In this document: positions 1 through 6,337 of the stretch, one piece after another
Layout of the letters: the number at the start of each line of letters is the position of its first letter
Position numbering within the stretch: position 1 is the stretch's first letter
From: JAGDXZ01 sp049966915
Lineage (GTDB): Archaea; Micrarchaeota; Micrarchaeia; Micrarchaeales; CABMGC01
DNA: 16,122 bases
Reading direction: 5' to 3'
Assembly: GCA_049966915.1 (NCBI GenBank)
Contig: JBMFTS010000010.1
Location: 1 to 16,122 of the forward strand
Made by a program: the position numbers and the translations under genes
Notes under the pieces: model-generated
Databases searched by the model: none
What the model was told of the DNA's origin: nothing
Seen by the model: only the letters and a program-made list of their open reading frames with translations

Positions 1-55
1 TCGCATGCCTTGTGCGACTGCGCACGCGCCTTTGACTTGACCTGCGCCTGGGCAT
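1..55 (-). CDS. Possible 5' end of a leftward basic protein (partial)
   Basis: On the minus strand an ATG at 55 opens a frame that stays open to the window edge (18 codons). It reads MPRRRSSQRRVRSRTRHA, very rich in arginine, as at the N-terminus of a DNA- or RNA-binding protein. A TATA-like core at 83-90 on this strand would place the transcript start about 4 nt before the ATG. Plus-strand frames here give only short cysteine-rich or stopped readings. There is no GG 7 nt upstream of the ATG, unlike most genes in this window. The family cannot be named from 18 residues, and this could be chance. Confidence 0.3.
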   Translation of the reverse strand, partial: MPRRRSSQRRVRSRTRHA

Positions 56-76
56 TGACTCTATAATAATATGCAG

Positions 77-97
77 CATATGTTTAAATAACATATG
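77..97. promoter_or_regulatory. Perfect palindrome around a TATA-like core (candidate operator)
   Basis: Half-sites CATATGTT (77-84) and AACATATG (90-97) are exact reverse complements separated by TAAAT. The centre contains TTTAAATA (83-90), which can serve as a TATA box on either strand. The element lies between the possible leftward gene ending at 55 and smc. A regulator binding it would compete with TBP. The symmetry is seen directly; the operator role is inferred. Confidence 0.45.
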
Positions 98-166
98 ACT
101 GTATCTTGATGCCAACGACATAAAGTGTGCGTAGTTTACCTGCTGTTTTGCTGTTTTCACGATAGA

Positions 167-174
167 TTTATAAG
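167..174 (+). promoter_or_regulatory. TATA box of smc
   Basis: TTTATAAG matches the archaeal TATA consensus. Its centre lies about 27 nt before base 197, so transcription should begin close to GGCGAC at 197-202, leaving a leader of roughly 15 nt before the smc ATG at 212. The box falls inside the longer GTG-initiated frame that starts at 125, which argues against that longer start. Confidence 0.6.
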
Positions 175-211
175 CCGAAACTCTGTAAATTACACCGGCG
201 ACCGTGGTATA

Positions 212-3200
212 ATGCTTTACGTCAAGGCCCTTTCCCTTGATAGATTCAAGTCGTTCAAGCATGCAAGCCTTCTTTTCAGCAAGGGCTTCAACGCCATTGT
301 GGGCCCAAACGGCTCTGGAAAAAGCAACATATGCGATGCGTTGCTATTTAGCCTTGGAGAGAGCTCGCTGCACAGGCTCAGGGCAAGCAGGCTCGAAGAT
401 CTGATACAGAACAAATCAGGCAAAAGCTCGGCTTCGAAAGCTTACGTAAGGCTCGAGCTTGACGGTGACGAGCACATAGAGCTTACAAGATGGCTTAGCA
501 GCGACGGCAAAAGCAAGTATAGAGTCAACGGCAAGCACATGACAAGGCAGGAAGTGCTTGAGCTTCTTGGCGCGCACGCGCTGTATGCGGATGAGCGCAA
601 CACTGTCGCGCAAGGAGAGATCGGCCGCATAACAGAGCTCAACTCCAAGGAAAGGCGCGAGCTTATAGATGCGGCAGCGGGCATAAAGGAATTTGAGCAG
701 AAAAAGGAGGAAGCGCTAAGGGAGCTTGACAAGGTGAACATGAAGATAAGCGAGATGCAGGGAATATTCCAGGAGCGCCTCGGCTTTCTAAAGGAGCTTG
801 AAAAGGAAAAGGCCGCAGCAGAAAGCTATGCCGCGATGACAACAAGGCTCAGGCAGCTGAACTACAGCATGCTGCTTGCGCGCATTACAATAACGCAGTC
901 GGCTATAGAGTCGTATCAAAAGGACATGAGCGTGCTGCAGGCGGAAAAGAACAAGGAAGAAGCGGAAGCCAAAAGGCTGTCGGACGCGCTTGCCGCTGCA
1001 AACGCGGAAAGGCAGGCACTTACCAAGAAAATAGAGGATAGCACAAAGGAAGCCAGCAGCGTTAACGAAAGCCTGCAAGAGATAAACAGCAGAATCGCTG
1101 AGGCAAGCGCAAAGATAAACGCATACACGGCCAAAGCTGAAGAGAAGGAAAAAGAGATACAGGAGCAGAGGCAGGCGCTCAAGCGCGCAGAAGAGCAGAT
1201 GCGAGCCAATGCCGATGAGATAGAAAGGCTTGCGAAGAGGCTCGCTGAACTGGAGAAAAACCTGCCAAGCGCCAAAGGCTACGACCTTGCAAACGTAAAG
1301 GCGCTGGACAAGAAGCTCGCGGAACTGGAGAGCTCGAAAAAAGCCCTAGAAGACGAACTTGCGGCGCTTGACAAAAACCAGGAAGGCGCCAGGACAAAAA
1401 TAGAATCACTGAATAGCAAGATTGACGAACTTGAAAAGGAAAAGGCAGCAGCCTATGCCGAAATAGCAGACCTTGACAAGCAGGCAAATGCAGCGAATGC
1501 CGATGCGGCCTCGTACGATTCGGAAATAAAGGCGCTGGAAGGCGCCATGCCTGAGCTCAAGCGCAAGCTTGACGAAGCAAGCACCATGATGCTTGAGCTA
1601 AAGGAGCAGAAGGCAATGGCTGTGCAGAGGTCAAGCGGCATCGAGGAAGCGCTGCGCAAGGCATTCGGCAAAAACGAAGGTTTTTACGGCACAATAGCCA
1701 GCCTCTGCGAATACGCGCCGGAATATGCCGTTGCTATAGAAGCGGCAGCAGGGGCAAGGATGGGCTATTTTGTAGTAGACACGCTGGAAACCGCAAGCGC
1801 GGCAATAGAGTACATAAAGCAGAAAGGCCTGGGCAGGGCAACCTTCATACCTCTTAGCGACATACGCGTTGCCCGCGCAAAGAGCATAGATGCGAAGCCG
1901 CTGCTAAGCGTTGTATCGTTCGACAAAAAGTTTGAAAAGGCATTCGAGTTTGTGTTTGGCAACACGTACATCGTCGGCTCGTTGCAAGAGGCGAAGAAAC
2001 TGGGCATAGGCGAATGCAGGTACGTGACGCTGTCCGGGGAGCTTGTGGAAAGCAGCGGGCTTGTAAGCGGTGGCAGCAATGCAAAAAGGCAAGTGGTGCA
2101 ATTGGCTACGGTAGAAAGGCAGCTGAAGGAGCTTGACGAAACAATGACAAATCTTTCGAAAGAGCAACAGCTCAAAAACGAAAGGCTGTTCGAGCTAAGG
2201 AAGGCTGCGGCCTCTGCCGACACGCGGCTGCGCATGCTTGCCGAAAGCCGCAAAAAGGCCGCAAGCAAAATAGCTGAGATAGAGTCGCAGATCAAAAGCG
2301 CAAGAGAAACGATAGCTGCTGAATCAGGCAATGCTGCAAAAGCCGACGCAAAGCGCAATCAGCTTGAAAACGCGATTAAAGAAATTTCGCAATCGATTGC
2401 AAGCGCAAGGCGCGATCTGGAAATGGCTTATGCTGCGCTAGGCTCTGGAAATCAGGAAACGCAGGCAAGTGCTGAAGCCGCAAGCGCGCAGAAAGAGGTA
2501 GAAAAGGTCAAAATAGCGGTAGCCGAGCTGAACAAGGAGAACCAGCTGCTAGCAAACATGAAGGAAGAAGCAGCGAAGGCCATTGAAAAGGCAGAGCGGG
2601 AAAAAGCCGAAGCGGAGAACGCGGCCGATGCCGAAAAAAAGGAAATGCAAGAGCAGGAGAAGAAAAAGTCGAGCATAGAGGAGCGCGCGAGAAATGCGAG
2701 CCAAGCCTCGAAATTGGCTTACGACAGAATAAGCGAGCTGGAGAATACAGCGATGAAAATAAGCAAGCAGCTTGGCGAATCAAGCGGCAGCATGAGAGAA
2801 ATAGACGCCAAGCTGAACGACGCGCAGATCAAAGGGAGCCAGCTGGAAGTCAGGCTAAACGACCTCAAGGCGGAACTGGCAGCGTATGAGCAGGGCATAC
2901 AAGCAGTAAAGGGCATGAGCATAGACGAAATGGAAAAGGAAGCAAACGTGCTGAGCGCAAAGATATCAGATCTTGGCACGGTCAACATGAAGGCGCCAGA
3001 GGTTTATGCGCTAAGGAAGAAAGAAGTAGACGAGGCGCAGGAGAAGCTCGACACGCTCGAAACCGAAAGAAGGTCGGTGCTCAACCTCATAGACGAAGTC
3101 GACAAGAAAAAGCTCGCGGCATTCATGTCTACGTTCAACGAAATAGACAAGAACTTCGGAAAAATGTACAGCTATGTGTTTCCTGGCAACGCCAAGCTGG

Positions 3201-3586
3201 AGCTAGACAACTATGACGACCCGTTCAGCGGCGGTCTTGAGATAAAAATAACCAACACAAACCAGCAGGGCAGGCTTGTGGCGCTTTCCGGAGGCGAAAA
3301 GGCTCTGGTGTCGCTAATGCTGCTTTTCGCAATACACACGTACAGGCCTGCAAGCGTCTATATTTTCGACGAAATAGACGCGGCGCTAGACAAGGAAAAT
3401 TCCAAAAAGCTATCGCAACTCATAAAGGAGCTTTCGAAGAACGCGCAATTCATAGTAGTGAGCCATAACGACTCGCTGATACTTAACGCGGATGCCGCAA
3501 TAGGCGTAATAAAGTCTGAAGGCCTGTCAAAGGTAGTTGGCGTCGAGCTAAGCAGCTTAAGCAACAGCAACGCAAAGGCGACATAA
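212..3586 (+). CDS. smc: Chromosome segregation ATPase SMC
   Basis: This is a 1124-aa SMC protein, the core ATPase of the condensin-like complex that compacts and segregates the chromosome. The Walker A motif GPNGSGKS spans residues 31-38. Long Lys/Glu/Ala-rich coiled coils flank a hinge at about 489-622, which ends in the typical GLVSGGS. The C-terminal ATPase half has the signature LSGGE (1025-1029), Walker B with FDEID (D1053, E1054) and the H-loop SHND (H1085). The length is normal for a prokaryotic SMC. ATG 212 was preferred to GTG 125 because the family starts just before this KALSLDRFKSF segment and a TATA box lies between the two. The stop overlaps the next ATG by one base (TAATG), so the two genes are probably co-transcribed and coupled. 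No kleisin gene (scpA) is visible nearby. Confidence 0.96.
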   Translation: MLYVKALSLDRFKSFKHASLLFSKGFNAIVGPNGSGKSNICDALLFSLGESSLHRLRASRLEDLIQNKSGKSSASKAYVRLELDGDEHIELTRWLSSDGKSKYRVNGKHMTRQEVLELLGAHALYADERNTVAQGEIGRITELNSKERRELIDAAAGIKEFEQKKEEALRELDKVNMKISEMQGIFQERLGFLKELEKEKAAAESYAAMTTRLRQLNYSMLLARITITQSAIESYQKDMSVLQAEKNKEEAEAKRLSDALAAANAERQALTKKIEDSTKEASSVNESLQEINSRIAEASAKINAYTAKAEEKEKEIQEQRQALKRAEEQMRANADEIERLAKRLAELEKNLPSAKGYDLANVKALDKKLAELESSKKALEDELAALDKNQEGARTKIESLNSKIDELEKEKAAAYAEIADLDKQANAANADAASYDSEIKALEGAMPELKRKLDEASTMMLELKEQKAMAVQRSSGIEEALRKAFGKNEGFYGTIASLCEYAPEYAVAIEAAAGARMGYFVVDTLETASAAIEYIKQKGLGRATFIPLSDIRVARAKSIDAKPLLSVVSFDKKFEKAFEFVFGNTYIVGSLQEAKKLGIGECRYVTLSGELVESSGLVSGGSNAKRQVVQLATVERQLKELDETMTNLSKEQQLKNERLFELRKAAASADTRLRMLAESRKKAASKIAEIESQIKSARETIAAESGNAAKADAKRNQLENAIKEISQSIASARRDLEMAYAALGSGNQETQASAEAASAQKEVEKVKIAVAELNKENQLLANMKEEAAKAIEKAEREKAEAENAADAEKKEMQEQEKKKSSIEERARNASQASKLAYDRISELENTAMKISKQLGESSGSMREIDAKLNDAQIKGSQLEVRLNDLKAELAAYEQGIQAVKGMSIDEMEKEANVLSAKISDLGTVNMKAPEVYALRKKEVDEAQEKLDTLETERRSVLNLIDEVDKKKLAAFMSTFNEIDKNFGKMYSYVFPGNAKLELDNYDDPFSGGLEIKITNTNQQGRLVALSGGEKALVSLMLLFAIHTYRPASVYIFDEIDAALDKENSKKLSQLIKELSKNAQFIVVSHNDSLILNADAAIGVIKSEGLSKVVGVELSSLSNSNAKAT

Positions 3587-4644
3587 TGGCACGAAAACTA
3601 GTACGCAAACAAGACGAGAAGAAGCAAGTCGAAAAGGGCAAGGCGAAAAGGCGCAGCAGCATGACGCCTGCCGAAGCCGCGCTATACGCGCTCTTGCTCG
3701 TTCTGCTCGTAGCATACGCGCTCACCAAATTGCCAATGCTAAGCATAGCATTTGTTGTAGTATTCGTGCTCATAGTAGTGGAAGAGACAAGGCAAGGCAT
3801 TCACTCTGAGGGCGCCAAAAAGACAGCAAAAGAATTGCTCGAAGCCGCGGCAATAATAGTCGCGGCATGGCTCATCGCAATAATCGTGCTGGGCAACCTC
3901 ACGCCGGTAGACGTTGTGCCGAGCTGCAGCATGCTGCCCGAGCTGCGGATAGGCGATCTGGTGGTGCTGATGCACATAAGCAACATGGCGCAATTTCTGT
4001 ATGCGCACCACGTGCCAGTGGTAAACGTAAGCGCAAGCGCATACAACGCCATGCTTAATAGCATCGGCAACGAATTCCTTGCGTACTATGCGTATCTTGG
4101 CAACAACGAATCCAAAATAACCTATATTCTGAGCCCAGGCGAGCGGTACGACATAGGCCTGTACAACACCAAATGCCTTAGCACTTACTCGTATTATGGC
4201 GAAGCGTACAATTTCTACAAATGCATGGTGAGCAACGCAAGCCAGCAAAGCAACCTGATAAAATACCAATATGGCATAGGCAATGCCACGATAAACGGAA
4301 CCTTATACAGAATAGTCTATACCAAAAGCATAATAATAGGAAATACTAGCATAAGCGAGAACTATTCGAATCCCATAATAGTCTACAGAACTGTGCCAGG
4401 GGACACTTTCTCAGGGGATATTGTTCACAGAATCTTCGCGGCAATACACGCAGGCAACAACTACTATATACTGACAAAAGGAGACAACAACCAGGCGCTC
4501 GACATCGAATTCGGGAATTACCCGCCAAGCCAAAACCAGGTAAACGGCTATGTGCTCGCGCACATACCGTGGCTGGGCTACGTGACATTGGCTTTCAAAG
4601 GAGGCATAGACACCGCAGGTTGCAACCAGGTCATATTGCACTAG
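3586..4644 (+). CDS. Archaeal signal peptidase I with extra membrane segments and a long insertion
   Basis: This 352-aa membrane protease should cleave Sec signal peptides outside the membrane. A basic N-terminus (1-25) is followed by three hydrophobic segments at about 28-47, 50-66 and 84-104. The nucleophile box reads PSCSMLPEL with Ser115 before Met116. The usual SGSM glycine is Cys here. His281 (GDIVHRI) and Asp300 (TKGDNN), with Asp306 close by, complete the Ser/His/Asp set of archaeal and ER-type signal peptidases; the bacterial Lys is absent. About 165 residues separate Ser and His, far more than in typical archaeal enzymes. The insertion is Tyr- and Asn-rich with about seven N-x-S/T sequons, as expected for an extracytoplasmic domain. 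The start overlaps the smc stop, and GG at 3577-3578 lies 7 nt before the ATG. Identity is solid; the job of the insertion is unknown. Confidence 0.85.
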   Translation: MARKLVRKQDEKKQVEKGKAKRRSSMTPAEAALYALLLVLLVAYALTKLPMLSIAFVVVFVLIVVEETRQGIHSEGAKKTAKELLEAAAIIVAAWLIAIIVLGNLTPVDVVPSCSMLPELRIGDLVVLMHISNMAQFLYAHHVPVVNVSASAYNAMLNSIGNEFLAYYAYLGNNESKITYILSPGERYDIGLYNTKCLSTYSYYGEAYNFYKCMVSNASQQSNLIKYQYGIGNATINGTLYRIVYTKSIIIGNTSISENYSNPIIVYRTVPGDTFSGDIVHRIFAAIHAGNNYYILTKGDNNQALDIEFGNYPPSQNQVNGYVLAHIPWLGYVTLAFKGGIDTAGCNQVILH

Positions 4645-4672
4645 CACGGCATTGTTGGCAATTCGCCATAAG

Positions 4673-4680
4673 TTTATAAG
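4673..4680 (+). promoter_or_regulatory. Upstream TATA box in the signal peptidase-L30e gap
   Basis: TTTATAAG is identical to the smc box. A transcript from it would start near 4701-4704, where an ATG opens a 12-codon frame (4701-4739, MQKHCASSTAHI). It could be a second, upstream promoter for the L30e operon, or it could drive a leaderless micro-ORF. Position and sequence are seen; use is inferred. Confidence 0.4.
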
Positions 4681-4711
4681 CATTTCCCAACAAAAATAAA
4701 ATGCAAAAGCA

Positions 4712-4728
4712 CTGTGCAAGCAGCACAG
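4712..4728 (+). other. Small hairpin between the two L30e promoters
   Basis: CTGTGC (4712-4717) and GCACAG (4723-4728) form a perfect 6-bp stem with loop AAGCA. It would be present only in RNA started at the upstream TATA box. No T-tract follows directly, so it is not an obvious terminator. It might act in control of the L30e operon, or be chance. Confidence 0.3.
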
Positions 4729-4734
4729 CCCACA

Positions 4735-4742
4735 TTTAAATA
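4735..4742 (+). promoter_or_regulatory. TATA box of the L30e-S12-S7-EF-2 operon
   Basis: TTTAAATA sits about 45 nt before the L30e ATG. Initiation about 27 nt downstream of its centre (near 4765) would give a leader of about 20 nt containing GG at 4776-4777, 7 nt before the ATG. It is the nearest strong box to the operon. Confidence 0.6.
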
Positions 4743-4784
4743 CTTTTACTGCTAAATAAGCAACACACACTGCGTGGTTTTTGA

Positions 4785-5093
4785 ATGCCAGACTTGAGTG
4801 AAGATTTAAGGCTCGCTGTCGAAACCGGTAGCGTCAGCTTTGGCTTGAAAGAGGCGACGAATGCAGTAACAAGCGGGAAGGCCAAAGCAGTAATAGTGGC
4901 CTCTTCTGGAAAGGGCGGCGGCCTTGGCGACATAGCGCACATTTGCAAGATAAGCGGCACAAGACTCATAGTATTTGGCGGCAACCCGATGGAGCTGGGA
5001 GCTGTTTGCGGCAAACCGTTCGGAGTAAGCGCGCTGGCAATATTAGATTCAGGAGCCTCCAAATTGCTCGAAACCGAATATCAAAACAAGTGA
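4785..5093 (+). CDS. rpl30e: Large-subunit ribosomal protein L30e
   Basis: This 102-aa protein of the L7Ae/L30e RNA-binding fold is a component of the archaeal 50S subunit and binds kink-turn RNA. Family features are the LRLAVETGSVSFG start, the KAKAVIVASSG strand-loop, and the C-terminal CGKPFGVSALAILDSG block. Length is normal. GG at 4776-4777 is 7 nt before the ATG. It is the first gene of a str-type operon; S12 follows after 18 nt. In many archaea nusA stands between L30e and S12, and there is no room for it here. Confidence 0.93.
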   Translation: MPDLSEDLRLAVETGSVSFGLKEATNAVTSGKAKAVIVASSGKGGGLGDIAHICKISGTRLIVFGGNPMELGAVCGKPFGVSALAILDSGASKLLETEYQNK

Positions 5094-5101
5094 CACGTTT
5101 T

Positions 5102-5106
5102 AGGTG
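5102..5106 (+). promoter_or_regulatory. Shine-Dalgarno site fixing the TTG start of rps12
   Basis: AGGTG matches the 16S anti-SD sequence. Its GG (5103-5104) lies exactly 7 nt before TTG 5112. Because S12 proteins of archaea begin MANGxFA, as this frame does from TTG 5112, the site confirms the non-ATG start. Confidence 0.7.
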
Positions 5107-5111
5107 TTTTA

Positions 5112-5540
5112 TTGGCAAACGGAGAATTCGCGGCTTTGAAACTCGTCAAAAAAAGACACAGGGAGCGCATGCTCAAAAAATGGTGGAAAAGGAAATACTT
5201 CAAGCTTAAGAAAAAATTCGACCCTGTTGGCATGGTGCCAATGGCAAGGGCTCTTGTCTTGCAAAAATTCAGCCTCCAGCAGAAGCAGCCGCACAGCGGC
5301 CAGATAAAATGCGTGCGCGTGCAGCTTACTAAAAACGGCAAGGTGGTCGGCGCCTATGTGCCATACGACGGCGCAATCGGCTTCATAGAAGAGCACGATG
5401 AAGTGCTCGTGCAGGGCCTTGGCGGCTCGCAGCGCGGGCAAATGGGGAGCATACCGGGGCTGAAATACAGGGTAATAGCAGTAAACGGTGTGGACCTTTA
5501 CGAAATTGTAAAGGGCAGAAAGGAGAAGCCTAAGAGGTAA
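5112..5540 (+). CDS. rps12: Small-subunit ribosomal protein S12 (uS12) with a divergent decoding-centre loop
   Basis: This 142-aa protein sits in the 30S decoding centre. The N-terminus MANGEFAALKL and C-terminus VKGRKEKPKR match archaeal S12 closely, so the TTG start at 5112 is convincing. The loop that reads KQPNSAIRKC in archaea and eukaryotes is KQPHSGQIKC here (P60-C67): Pro60, Ser62 and Lys66 are kept, but Asn is His61, Ala is Gly63, Ile is Gln64 and Arg is Ile65. A second loop, usually GDIPGVR, is GSIPGLK (Ser113 for Asp). The frame is intact and the flanking sequence is normal, so this is not a pseudogene. It is the second gene of the operon; its AGG-TAA end supplies the Shine-Dalgarno site of rps7. 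Confidence 0.93.
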   Translation: MANGEFAALKLVKKRHRERMLKKWWKRKYFKLKKKFDPVGMVPMARALVLQKFSLQQKQPHSGQIKCVRVQLTKNGKVVGAYVPYDGAIGFIEEHDEVLVQGLGGSQRGQMGSIPGLKYRVIAVNGVDLYEIVKGRKEKPKR

Positions 5541-5544
5541 TGAA

Positions 5545-6333
5545 ATGCAGGAAAGCGCAGATTCCAAGAATGCTTCTGAAGTCAACAATAACAACGACAA
5601 TAATAACAATAACAACAATAATGTCAGCAATACTGCCATAGCTGCCAATGTAAAAGCTGCCGAAGAAACTGAAAAAAAGAAGGCAAGGCCCAGAAGAACT
5701 GCAAAGAAAGAAACTAACATAGGCATAGAAGAGCAGCTTGTGTTTGGCAAGTACAACGCAAAGGACGTCACTATAGACGACGCTAGCATGGCAAACTACT
5801 TGCTAATAACGCCCAGAGCAAGCATAAACACGTTCGGCAGGCGAAAAGACAAAGCGCATTACGTCTCGCAGGTAAGCATTGTAGAAAGGCTCGTAAACAG
5901 GCTCATGAGGGGCGGCACAGGCAAGAAGATAGGAGGCAGGGTAATAAGAACCGAAGGCAGACTGCAGGGCAAGAAGCTAAAGCTCATGGGCGTAGTTGAA
6001 CAAGCGTTTGACATCATATACAACAAGACGCACAAGAATCCGCTGCAGGTGCTTGTCGACGCCCTTGAAAATTCGGCGCCGATAGAAGACACCACGCGCA
6101 TACGCTACGGCGGCATAAATTACAACGTCGCAGTGGGCATAAGCGCTTCAAGAAGGCTTGACGTTGCGCTCAGGAACATAGCGCTCGCCGCGCTGATAAG
6201 TGCGTTCAAGAACAGGAAGGAGCTGAAGGACTCGCTGGCAGATGAGATAATACTTGCGGCCAACAAGGATCCGAACAGCTATGCAATAAAGAGGAAAGTC
6301 GAAAGGGAGCACATAGCAAGGAGCGCGAGGTAA
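5545..6333 (+). CDS. rps7: Small-subunit ribosomal protein S7 (uS7) with a poly-Asn N-terminal extension
   Basis: This 262-aa protein organises the 30S head. The S7 core runs from about residue 60 to the end: QLVFGKYNAKDV, VSIVERLVNRLMRGG, KTHKNPLQVLVDALENSAP, RRLDVALRNIA and the SYAIKRKVEREHIARSAR tail. Archaeal S7 is usually about 190-215 aa. The extra N-terminal part (1-60) is low-complexity: acidic/Ser start, twelve Asn and one Asp at residues 14-26 (5584-5622), then a Lys/Arg patch. GG at 5536-5537 is 7 nt before ATG 5545. A start inside the core would remove the extension, but no comparable GG-N7 site is seen there. The gap to EF-2 is 4 nt. Confidence 0.92.
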   Translation: MQESADSKNASEVNNNNDNNNNNNNNVSNTAIAANVKAAEETEKKKARPRRTAKKETNIGIEEQLVFGKYNAKDVTIDDASMANYLLITPRASINTFGRRKDKAHYVSQVSIVERLVNRLMRGGTGKKIGGRVIRTEGRLQGKKLKLMGVVEQAFDIIYNKTHKNPLQVLVDALENSAPIEDTTRIRYGGINYNVAVGISASRRLDVALRNIALAALISAFKNRKELKDSLADEIILAANKDPNSYAIKRKVEREHIARSAR

Positions 6334-6337
6334 TCCT

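Noticed and set aside
125..211. N-terminal extension of smc from GTG 125
   Set aside because: It would place the TATA box inside the gene, and SMC proteins begin at the segment encoded from ATG 212.
1765..2358. A 197-codon minus-strand frame inside smc
   Set aside because: It is a shadow of the Lys/Glu/Ala-rich coiled coil, being Ser- and Leu-rich without any motif.
5109..5789. A 226-codon minus-strand frame containing long Leu runs
   Set aside because: The Leu runs are the antisense of the Asn tract in S7, and the frame opposes two certain ribosomal protein genes.
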